Part shown: positions 24,777-30,995 of the stretch, piece after piece | Position numbering within the stretch: the stretch's first letter is position 1 | Layout: each line of letters starts with the position of its first letter | From: Porphyromonadaceae bacterium UBA4702 | GTDB taxonomy: Bacteria > Bacteroidota > Bacteroidia > Bacteroidales > Muribaculaceae | DNA length: 30,995 nucleotides | Reading direction: 5' to 3' | NCBI GenBank assembly: GCA_002404675.1 | Contig: DHKE01000062.1 | Location: 1-30,995, forward strand | The notes under the pieces: generated by a model | Databases searched by the model: none | Told to the model about the DNA's origin: nothing | What the model saw: only the letters and a program-made list of their open reading frames with translations | Translations under genes and position numbers: made by a program

Positions 24777-25310
24777 GTGGAAACTCTTACATTGCAATAC
24801 CTCAACGAGGATGACCGGGCATACGGCTTGGCAGGAATGGCTCTGTCAGCTGTAGCCCTTGACGCATCAGACCTCATCTCCTCCATATCCCTCGACAGCG
24901 AGGACAACATGGTTTTGTTTTCAGACGGCTATTACTTCATCGGTTCTCCGTCTGTTTCACCCAAGGCGACGTGGGGCAGCATGGTACGCAATTTCCAGAT
25001 TACATCAGCTATGGTAGTTGCGAACCTGTTTGCGCGGTCATTGGTGCGCATGAAGACCGCAGTGCCGCATGATTTGCTGAACACACTCCATGACGAGATA
25101 ATCCGCGAGGGACGCGAAACGTGTGACCTTGAGGAGGATGAGGCGGAAGAAGTATACAGCAAGGCTCTGACGTACAATCGCCAGATTTTCGGCAACACGC
25201 GGCTGCACCCAGCCATAGCCAAGTTCGCCGGAGCAATATCTTGCCGCCGCACGCTGTCGGCACAGGAGATACTCGACGAGTTGAGCCAGTTGGGCATTAC
25301 CGCGCGGTAA
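24777..25310 (+). CDS. Conserved hypothetical protein
   Basis: About 177 residues, not recognised. No signal peptide, membrane span or catalytic motif is evident. The sequence is mixed helix and strand: LQYLNEDDRAYGLAGMALS, then ISLDSEDNMVLFSDGYYFIG, then a helical half (ITSAMVVANLFARSLVRM, HDEIIREGRETCDLEEDEAE, LSAQEILDELSQLGITAR). The start is uncertain: GTG 24777 (chosen) follows a possible -7 box, while the frame is open to TTG 24705. It ends tail to tail with the ABC ATPase gene, overlapping by 14 nt within a 26-bp perfect palindrome. Codon use looks like its neighbours, and the long uninterrupted frame with sensible composition supports a real gene. Confidence 0.7.
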   Translation: METLTLQYLNEDDRAYGLAGMALSAVALDASDLISSISLDSEDNMVLFSDGYYFIGSPSVSPKATWGSMVRNFQITSAMVVANLFARSLVRMKTAVPHDLLNTLHDEIIREGRETCDLEEDEAEEVYSKALTYNRQIFGNTRLHPAIAKFAGAISCRRTLSAQEILDELSQLGITAR

Positions 25311-25316
25311 TGCCCA
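25291..25316. repeat. 26-bp perfect palindrome holding two convergent stop codons
   Basis: The sequence reads the same on both strands, centre between 25303 and 25304 (half-site TGGGCATTACCGC). It contains TAA of the unknown gene (25308-25310) and TAA of the ABC ATPase gene (25299-25297). As RNA from either strand it can fold into an 11-bp stem with a GCGC loop. No U tract follows on either side, so if it terminates transcription it is not of the classic kind. Confidence 0.85.
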
Positions 25317-26262
25317 GAAATATCTCGTTGAGCGAAGAGAGGTGTTCCTCAAACCGTATGATGTCACCCTGCATTGACACCACCCTGAGCAGTTCTGAAT
25401 TAGGAACATCTGGTTTCAATGTCATGCGGTAGGTGAAGCCTCGCTGGGCATGGGCGTCGCTCCAGGCGTCGATGCTCTGGATGATGCCGCTGTCCAGCAA
25501 GAGGGGCAAGTGCAGTTCACCGCGTGTGGATATTATGAGCGAGCCGTCCCGGTATCGCTCTTTTATTTCCGTCAGGTCGCCGTCGAGCATTATATGTCCG
25601 TGGTCTATCATCGCTATACGGTTGCACATGCGTTCGACAGCCTCCATATTGTGCGATGACAGCACTATGGTTGTTCCCTTGCGGTTAAGCCGCTCTATCA
25701 GCTGCCGCAGCAGTTCGCCGTTTATGGGGTCGAAGCCCGAGAACGGCTCGTCTAGCATCACCACCTGCGGCTCGTGCACGAGCGTGGCGATGATTTGCAC
25801 TTTCTGCTGGTTTCCCTTTGACAGTTCCTTTATGCGCCTCCGTTTGTCGCCAGATAGGTTGAATAGCTCGAGATATTCATCCATCACCTCGCGCAGCCGC
25901 CGGCGGTCGCCCCCCTTAAGCATGCCGAAGTACATGATTTGCTCCTCGATGCGCATACGGTCATACAGTCCGCGTTCTTCTGGCATATAGCCTATCAGCG
26001 GCGATGTCGTTCCCATCGACACCGGCAGCCCGAGTATAGAGACGGTGCCGGCGTCGGCAACAAGAATGTTGTTGATGATGCGCAGCAGGGTGGTCTTGCC
26101 GGCGCCGTTAGGACCGAGCAGCCCGCAGATGCAGCCGCGCGGTATGGATAGCGACACGTTGTCTAGCGCACGGTTTGTGGGGCTTGCCTCACCAGCCGAG
26201 ACGAAATTCTTGGTCAGGCCTTCTGCGCATATTGCAGGCGTATTGTCATTCAGTTCTGCCAT
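25297..26262 (-). CDS. ABC transporter ATP-binding protein
   Basis: A 321-residue ATPase subunit. Walker A is GPNGAGKTT (50-58), the signature LSKGN lies at 147-151, Walker B is VVMLDEP (167-173) with the catalytic Glu, and the switch His is H204 (LSSHNM). The D-loop is SGFD. The last 100 residues form the C-terminal extension common in NatA/CcmA-like exporter ATPases. Such proteins need a separate membrane permease, usually encoded next door, but none is visible here. It follows dnaG by 24 nt on the same strand, so it may be the last gene of the dapA-dnaG run. Its C-terminus overlaps the convergent unknown gene within a palindrome. Confidence 0.93.
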   Translation of the reverse strand: MAELNDNTPAICAEGLTKNFVSAGEASPTNRALDNVSLSIPRGCICGLLGPNGAGKTTLLRIINNILVADAGTVSILGLPVSMGTTSPLIGYMPEERGLYDRMRIEEQIMYFGMLKGGDRRRLREVMDEYLELFNLSGDKRRRIKELSKGNQQKVQIIATLVHEPQVVMLDEPFSGFDPINGELLRQLIERLNRKGTTIVLSSHNMEAVERMCNRIAMIDHGHIMLDGDLTEIKERYRDGSLIISTRGELHLPLLLDSGIIQSIDAWSDAHAQRGFTYRMTLKPDVPNSELLRVVSMQGDIIRFEEHLSSLNEIFLGITAR

Positions 26263-26286
26263 TTCGGGTGTATGTTTCGGGAGGGT

Positions 26287-28500
26287 TTATGTTGCTGATA
26301 TTATTCGGTCGCCGATGTTTCGTGCCACCTGTGACCGCATTGCTATGAGGTTCAATAGTTCTTGTTGGAGCTGTGACACAGCTGCTGTGTCGCCGGCGGC
26401 TGATGCGTCGGCCAGCTGCTTTCGCAGGTCTTGCTGCCGCTGCTGGAGTATCGAGTCTTTCCATTCGTCCAGGGCTCGCGGTATCAATTCCCCGAGTCTC
26501 TCTGACTCGTCAGCCACGTGTGCGCCGTTGCGGCTGTAGACGCGGCTGAGCATGTATTTTTCCGTAAGCAGCCGTGTCGCTGTGGTGCGCACGTCGTTGT
26601 CCTCGTCGTTTGCCAGCTGCTGGCCGGGCCATATCATCGCGAACTCGGCAAGGTCTGCATTGCGTTTTTCAGCAATGGCCTGTTCCAGCTGTTGTTCCTC
26701 GTTCTGCATTTCGGCAAGCGACAGTTGCTTCTCTGACAGTTCGGCGTACCTGCTGGTTCTCATCTCTTCATATTCTGGCTCTTTTGACGCGGCAAATTCG
26801 GCAAAAGCCTCATTGAACGGGGCGGACAGCCTGTCGAGTTCTTCAAACACCTTGCGGTAAGCCTCGACCGAAAAGGCCATGTTGTCTTCGCCAAGTTCGC
26901 TGCGGATATACTGGTTGATGTTCATTGGCACCGTCTCACCGTTGCCGTCAATGCCTTCGCAGAAATACAGCATGCCGTAGCGCACGCAGTAGCGCAGCAC
27001 TTCCTCCTCGCACTTTTGCAGCCGCCGGTCTTGAGGCGACAGCCTGCGTCGGGAGGCTTGCGTGTTTGTGTTTGCTGGCTCATTCGTTTGTGCAGCCTGT
27101 GCCGTCTGAGCCGCTGGTTGGGTCTGTTGCGTGTCGGAAGGTGTTGTGTTGTCTGTTGCGTCAATGGCGGTGTATGTCCGCGTGCGTGAGGCGTTGTTAA
27201 CCGCTTTGGCGCGAGCGCGGCGTGTCTCGACGGCAATCACTGATTCTTCTACGCCGAGCAACCGTGCACATTCCCCGATATACACGTTGCGGGCTATGTT
27301 GTCAGGTATGCACGCCAGAGATTCGACTATCGAGTGTATTGCCGCCGACCGCTGCTGCGGGTCGTTGCCGCTCGCGTTGAGCAGGACCTTGGTCTTGAAG
27401 CGGATGATGTCGGTCTCGTTGTCGGCGATATATTGCCGGAACTCGTCGGGGGTATGCGCCTTGGCGAATGAATCCGGGTCATGGCCGTCGGGCAGGAGCA
27501 GCACCTTGACGTTGAGGCGGTGCGACAGCAGCATGTCTATGCCGCGCAGAGCGGCGTGGATACCGGCGTTGTCGCCGTCGTAAATCAGCGTGACGTTTGA
27601 CGTGAACCGGTGTATCATGGCTATCTGCCCGTCTGTGAGCGCGGTGCCGGAAGACGCCACGACATTCTGAAGCCCGGACTGCCACATCCCGATGACGTCC
27701 ATGTACCCCTCGACGAGGAAGCACTTGTCCTCGCGGACTATCGAGTCTTTGGCCTGGTAGATGCCGTACAGCTCGTTGCTCTTCTTGTATATCTCAGATT
27801 CGGGCGAGTTGATGTATTTCGCCTTGTCGCCTTTCAATGTGCGGCCTCCGAACGCAACAACTTTGCCTGACGTGGTGAACACGGGAAATATCACGCGCCC
27901 CCGAAACCGGTCGTAAATGCGGCCGTCCTGCGACTTGCCGAGTACGCCGAGTTTCACCAGTACATTCTGGTCGTAGCCGGCATTGTGTGCAGATGTAGCA
28001 AGCGCATTGCCTCGGTCTATGGCATAGCCCAAGTGGAAAGCGCGGATTGCCTCGTCGGTCAGTCCTCTCTGGTAGAAATATTGCAGTCCTACGTCTTTGC
28101 CCTCGTCGGTTTCTGTCAGGTTTGCCGACATCTGCTCCATCGCCCATTTGTTGGCGGTGAACATTGAGTCGCGCTCATTCTGAAGGTCGCGTTCCTCGTC
28201 TGTAAGCTCGCGCTCGTGCACCTCTATGCCGTATTTCGCCGCGAGCTGGAGCAGGGCATCGTGATATGATATGCCCTCTTTCTCCATTATGAAGTTTACT
28301 GGCGAGCCGCCCTTGTGGCATGAGAAGCAGTAGCAGAAATTGCGCCGCTTGTTGACGGAAAAAGAGGGGGTGCGCTCATTGTGGAACGGACACAGCCCCA
28401 TGTAGTTTGAACCGCGCCTCGTCAGGTGCACATAGTCGCTTACCACCTCGACGATGTCGGCGGCATCCTTTATGCGTTGGACTGTGGCTTTGTCAATCAC
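26287..28500 (-). CDS. dnaG: DNA primase
   Basis: A 737-residue primase that makes RNA primers at the replication fork. The N-terminal CHC2 zinc finger has C37-P-F-H40 and C58-F-S-C61. The RNA polymerase/TOPRIM core carries FLVEGYMDVIGM with E264 and LIYDGDNAG with D308 and D310. A low-complexity linker rich in Thr, Gln, Ala and Asn (about 440-490) separates it from a helical C-terminal region (about 500-737) that should bind DnaB helicase. The protein is longer than the 600-residue norm mostly because of linker and C-terminal region. The start is GTG at 28500, 7 nt after the dapA stop, and gives the standard MIDKATVQRI opening. It is probably transcribed from the dapA promoter. Confidence 0.97.
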   Translation of the reverse strand: MIDKATVQRIKDAADIVEVVSDYVHLTRRGSNYMGLCPFHNERTPSFSVNKRRNFCYCFSCHKGGSPVNFIMEKEGISYHDALLQLAAKYGIEVHERELTDEERDLQNERDSMFTANKWAMEQMSANLTETDEGKDVGLQYFYQRGLTDEAIRAFHLGYAIDRGNALATSAHNAGYDQNVLVKLGVLGKSQDGRIYDRFRGRVIFPVFTTSGKVVAFGGRTLKGDKAKYINSPESEIYKKSNELYGIYQAKDSIVREDKCFLVEGYMDVIGMWQSGLQNVVASSGTALTDGQIAMIHRFTSNVTLIYDGDNAGIHAALRGIDMLLSHRLNVKVLLLPDGHDPDSFAKAHTPDEFRQYIADNETDIIRFKTKVLLNASGNDPQQRSAAIHSIVESLACIPDNIARNVYIGECARLLGVEESVIAVETRRARAKAVNNASRTRTYTAIDATDNTTPSDTQQTQPAAQTAQAAQTNEPANTNTQASRRRLSPQDRRLQKCEEEVLRYCVRYGMLYFCEGIDGNGETVPMNINQYIRSELGEDNMAFSVEAYRKVFEELDRLSAPFNEAFAEFAASKEPEYEEMRTSRYAELSEKQLSLAEMQNEEQQLEQAIAEKRNADLAEFAMIWPGQQLANDEDNDVRTTATRLLTEKYMLSRVYSRNGAHVADESERLGELIPRALDEWKDSILQQRQQDLRKQLADASAAGDTAAVSQLQQELLNLIAMRSQVARNIGDRIISAT

Positions 28501-28507
28501 CTCGTAA

Positions 28508-29404
28508 TCAGATGCGGCTGTCGTAGCCTATCGACACTAATGCCTGTTGCAGCAGCAGCCGCGTATGGTCTGTGACGCTCACCAGCGGCAGACGCAGTAT
28601 CTCTTGCGCTAATCCCAGATGTGCCAGTGCGCATTTTATGCCAGCCGGGTTGCCGTCAATGAACAGCAGGCGGAACACTTCTGCAAACTCGTGGTGCAGC
28701 AGGCGTGCCCCCTCCATATCTCCCGAAAGAGCCTTGTGTACCATTTCTGAGAACTTGCGAGGACAGGCGTTGCCGAGTACGGAAATCACACCTGACGCGC
28801 CAAGGCTTATCAGCGGAAACGTGATGCCGTCATCGCCGGATATGACGTTGAAGCCCTGCGGGGCGTGCTTGATGATTTGCTCTATCTGCGTGAAATTGCC
28901 AGAGGCTTCCTTGACGGCGATGATATTGTCAATCTCTGCCAGCCGCAGGGTGGTTTCCGCTGTCATGTTGACCCCGGTGCGCCCCGGGACGTTGTACAAT
29001 ATCACCGGCAGGGGAGAGGCTTGCGCTATTTCGGTGTAATGGCGGTATATCCCCTCTTGCTGGGGCTTGTTATAGAAGGGTACTACTGACAGCACTGCTG
29101 CGTAACCGTCCAAGTCGCGGCTTTGTATCTCGTGGCATACGGTCGTCGTGCAGTTGCCTCCAATGCCTATGACGAGAGGAACGCGCCCGCCGGCATAACG
29201 GCGCACGGCATCGGACACTCGCTCTATTTCGTCGTGAGTCATGGTCGCGGTTTCTCCGGTCGTGCCTTGCACGACGATGAAGTCCGCGCCTTCATCAATT
29301 ACATACTCAACAAGGCGTTTCAGAGCCTCGTAATCAATGCTTTTGTCTGCTTGAAACGGGGTGACGAGAGCCACGCCCATTCCCGTGGGTTGGAAGTAGA
29401 CCAT
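28508..29404 (-). CDS. dapA: 4-hydroxy-tetrahydrodipicolinate synthase
   Basis: A 298-residue class I aldolase that condenses pyruvate with aspartate semialdehyde in the lysine/diaminopimelate pathway, feeding peptidoglycan synthesis. Active-site residues are all present: GTTGE (47-51, with T48/T49), Y111, Y137 in YNVPGRTG, R142 and the Schiff-base lysine K165 in AVKEASG. Length matches the family (about 295). An in-frame ATG at 29428 lies inside the -7 box, so the true start is ATG 29404, giving a leader of about 15 nt. It is the first gene of a dapA-dnaG-ABC run. Confidence 0.97.
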   Translation of the reverse strand: MVYFQPTGMGVALVTPFQADKSIDYEALKRLVEYVIDEGADFIVVQGTTGETATMTHDEIERVSDAVRRYAGGRVPLVIGIGGNCTTTVCHEIQSRDLDGYAAVLSVVPFYNKPQQEGIYRHYTEIAQASPLPVILYNVPGRTGVNMTAETTLRLAEIDNIIAVKEASGNFTQIEQIIKHAPQGFNVISGDDGITFPLISLGASGVISVLGNACPRKFSEMVHKALSGDMEGARLLHHEFAEVFRLLFIDGNPAGIKCALAHLGLAQEILRLPLVSVTDHTRLLLQQALVSIGYDSRI

Positions 29405-29425
29405 ATAGGATTGTTTTCTATGCCG

Positions 29426-29457
29426 CAAAAGTAGGAAAAAATCGCGATACCGCCAAG
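29426..29457 (-). promoter_or_regulatory. Promoter of dapA
   Basis: On the minus strand CTTG (29457-29454), 20 nt and TACTTTTG (29433-29426). It overlaps the longer candidate start codon and therefore fixes the dapA start at 29404. Confidence 0.8.
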
Positions 29458-29498
29458 TGTGCGTGACGGCGCTTATTGCTGTTTGCTGGCGGTGCAGG

Positions 29499-30716
29499 TT
29501 ATTTTTTCGAGGACGCTATGGCAGCCTCGTATATCTCCATAAGCCGCTTGTAATGGCTCTCTGGCGAGAAGTTCTCCATGGCAAATTCACGGCAGCTCTC
29601 CCGCATGGCGGCATACTCGGCTTCAGGCATATTCCATGCTTCCTCCATGCAGCTGGCGAGTGCGTCGGCATCCCCGACATCTATGAGCCAGCCAGTCTTG
29701 CCCGGCACGATGATTTCCGGGATGCCGCCTATCCGCGTGCCTATTGCCGGCCGGGCGAGCATATTCGCCTCGATTATCGACATCGGGTTGTTGTCCATGC
29801 TTTCCGAAGGGACGAGGACGGCTTTTGCTTCTCCGACAGCCTTTGTGAGCGGCTCCCCATTCAGAAATCCCAATGCCTCAACATTCGAAGGAGCGTGCTG
29901 CTGTATATGTTCTGTCATATCCCCCGTTCCAGCAATCTTTATTTTGACCGACGGCATCTTTCCCGCTGCTTCCAGAATGGTTTTCACCCCCTTTTCTTTA
30001 GTTACCCTTCCGAAATACAGCAGATAGTCTCCAGTATTCTCTTCTATGTCGGGTATAGTGGTGAAGTTGTGCAAGATCAGTCCCTTCGAGTTGAAATAGG
30101 GACGGTGCATGCTGATGATACGCTGGTACTCCCGGCTGAGGAATATGTATCGTGAGATGTATTTGTCGTAATTGAACAGGAAATCCTTGTGTATCATCTC
30201 CAGCATGCTGAACAGGCTGATAGATGCATTGTTGTCGTAACACCGGTGTCTGATGCAATTCAGGAACAGGCTTTTGCGACAGTTCTCGCATTTCTGCCCG
30301 TATTTCATCCAGTCTGGCGTGGGACAGGCCATGCGACAGTCGTGCAAGGTCCAAACTACCGGTACTCCGTGTTTGGCAAATACCGGCAGGATGGACATTG
30401 ACAGACCGTTGAATATGTTGTGGAGGTGCGCTATGTCAGGCTTGGTGTCTGTCAGAAGCTTATCCAGCTTGCGTGCGGCATCGCTGTTACGGAAAAACCT
30501 TGGTATGGCTTTGATTTTCCCCCCAAAGCTCTGCTCTCGTATTTCAGGTGCGTCAGCGAAATATTTGTCAAACTCCGACGGCAGGTTCTTGTGGTATCGT
30601 GTGCAGAACGGTATGACCTCATGTTCATGTGAAGACAGCAGCTCCATGGTGTTGAGGAATACCCTTTCCGCCCCGCCTCGCAGGTAATGGTAATTGTTGA
30701 CTTGTAGAACCTTCAT
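29499..30716 (-). CDS. Family 4 glycosyltransferase
   Basis: A 405-residue GT-B fold enzyme. The N-terminal acceptor domain begins KVLQVNNYHYLRGGAERVF, with the glycine-rich loop typical of GT4. The donor domain has YLLYFGRVTKEKGVKTILEA and the EX7E motif region (PSESMDNNPMSIIEANMLA). Between them is a cysteine-rich patch at about 127-160 (CRMACPTPDWM, CENC, NCIRHRC) seen in a subgroup of GT4 enzymes. No membrane span is visible. Substrates are unknown; capsule or other surface glycan synthesis is the usual setting. It stands alone between dapA and rplT, with a near-consensus promoter at 30739-30770. Confidence 0.93.
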   Translation of the reverse strand: MKVLQVNNYHYLRGGAERVFLNTMELLSSHEHEVIPFCTRYHKNLPSEFDKYFADAPEIREQSFGGKIKAIPRFFRNSDAARKLDKLLTDTKPDIAHLHNIFNGLSMSILPVFAKHGVPVVWTLHDCRMACPTPDWMKYGQKCENCRKSLFLNCIRHRCYDNNASISLFSMLEMIHKDFLFNYDKYISRYIFLSREYQRIISMHRPYFNSKGLILHNFTTIPDIEENTGDYLLYFGRVTKEKGVKTILEAAGKMPSVKIKIAGTGDMTEHIQQHAPSNVEALGFLNGEPLTKAVGEAKAVLVPSESMDNNPMSIIEANMLARPAIGTRIGGIPEIIVPGKTGWLIDVGDADALASCMEEAWNMPEAEYAAMRESCREFAMENFSPESHYKRLMEIYEAAIASSKK

Positions 30717-30738
30717 ATCGCTGGTAGTCGGATAACCT

Positions 30739-30770
30739 GAAATATAACTACATTATTAACGATGCCGCAA
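30739..30770 (-). promoter_or_regulatory. Probable promoter of the GT4 gene
   Basis: On the minus strand TTG (30770-30768), 21 nt and TATATTTC (30746-30739). The last base of the -7 box deviates (C for G), so this promoter is weaker than the others in the window. Confidence 0.5.
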
Positions 30771-30813
30771 TGCCTTTATTTTGTGCTGTGGCATAATTGG
30801 CAGCCCGGTTGAG

Positions 30814-30871
30814 GCATAGCATGTGCAAGAAAGCTCTCCACGGCATACGGTCGTGGAGAGCCTTGCTATGC
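30814..30871 (-). terminator. Long hairpin downstream of rplT
   Basis: GCTCTCCACG (30833-30842) pairs perfectly with CGTGGAGAGC (30852-30861). The stem continues through GCAAG (30825-30829) with CTTGC (30862-30866), and GCATA (30814-30818) with TATGC (30867-30871), with bulges between. On the minus strand the central stem is followed by TTTCTTGC. It lies 35 nt past the rplT stop and is the likely terminator. Confidence 0.75.
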
Positions 30872-30905
30872 TTGTTCAGGTGGACAGTCCCACCGAATGG
30901 GTATT

Positions 30906-30995
30906 TCAGGCGTTCTTCACCTTGTCAACGATAGCCTTGAAAGCCTCGGGGTTGTTGACAGCGAGGTCAGCGAGGACTTTGCGGTTGATTTCGAT
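30906..30995 (-). CDS. rplT: 50S ribosomal protein L20, C-terminal part
   Basis: The last 29 codons and stop of an open frame that runs off the right edge. The translation (IEINRKVLADLAVNNPEAFK, then AIVDKVKNA) matches the end of Bacteroidetes ribosomal protein L20, a 23S rRNA-binding protein needed for large-subunit assembly. The start and the expected infC-rpmI neighbours lie outside the window. Confidence 0.92.
   Translation of the reverse strand: MEINRKVLADLAVNNPEAFKAIVDKVKNA

Overview
The window looks like a piece of a Bacteroidales chromosome, most likely from the Muribaculaceae or a near relative (the order is well supported, the family is a guess). Twelve or so intergenic regions carry the Bacteroidetes -7 promoter element TAnnTTTG, usually with TTTG or TTG about 19-21 nt upstream. 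Shine-Dalgarno sequences are mostly absent. Several families are typical of the phylum: the HU-CCDC81/SPOR protein, DUF3575/DUF3868, DUF4254, a BspA-type leucine-rich repeat protein, and a TPR/outer-membrane-barrel pair. Most of the DNA is GC-rich.

Layout. Positions 1-2036 (minus strand): the 5' end of a tRNA cut by the window edge, an HU-CCDC81/SPOR membrane protein and a TPR protein. Positions 2215-5669 (plus): aspS, a Nif3-like protein and a coiled-coil zinc-ribbon protein, closed by a strong terminator. A pair of REP-like palindromes sits in the convergent gap at 5742-5834. Positions 5865-7928 (minus): a DUF3575-DUF3868 pair of the kind that normally heads fimbrial operons, here without fimbrillins. 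Positions 8124-12917 (plus): an accessory islet with its own promoter and terminator, holding a tail-spike-like beta-helix protein and a BspA-like LRR protein. Positions 13046-15073: a DsbD-type thiol:disulfide transporter. Positions 15270-15340: tRNA-Cys. Positions 15542-19646: pyrH and frr, then a tightly coupled GT2-DUF4254-GT9 glycan cassette. Positions 19763-24687: a large TPR protein overlapping an outer-membrane beta-barrel gene. Positions 24777-25310: an unknown gene that converges on a minus-strand dapA-dnaG-ABC ATPase run (25297-29404). Positions 29499-30716 (minus): a GT4 glycosyltransferase. Positions 30906-30995 (minus): the end of rplT behind a large hairpin.

How it fits together. 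Translation and core metabolism (aspS, pyrH, frr, rplT, tRNAs, dnaG, dapA) are interleaved with envelope functions: glycosyltransferases, DsbD, SPOR protein, TPR plus barrel, fimbria-associated proteins and surface LRR protein. No integrase, transposase, CRISPR array or restriction system is visible. The most unusual signals are a 26-bp perfect palindrome that contains both stop codons of two convergent genes and makes both proteins end in the same six residues (25291-25316), nearly identical 50-bp promoter segments in front of two different tRNA genes, a sharp change of base composition inside the LRR gene, and the accessory beta-helix/LRR islet. No complete novel defence or mobile system was recognised.
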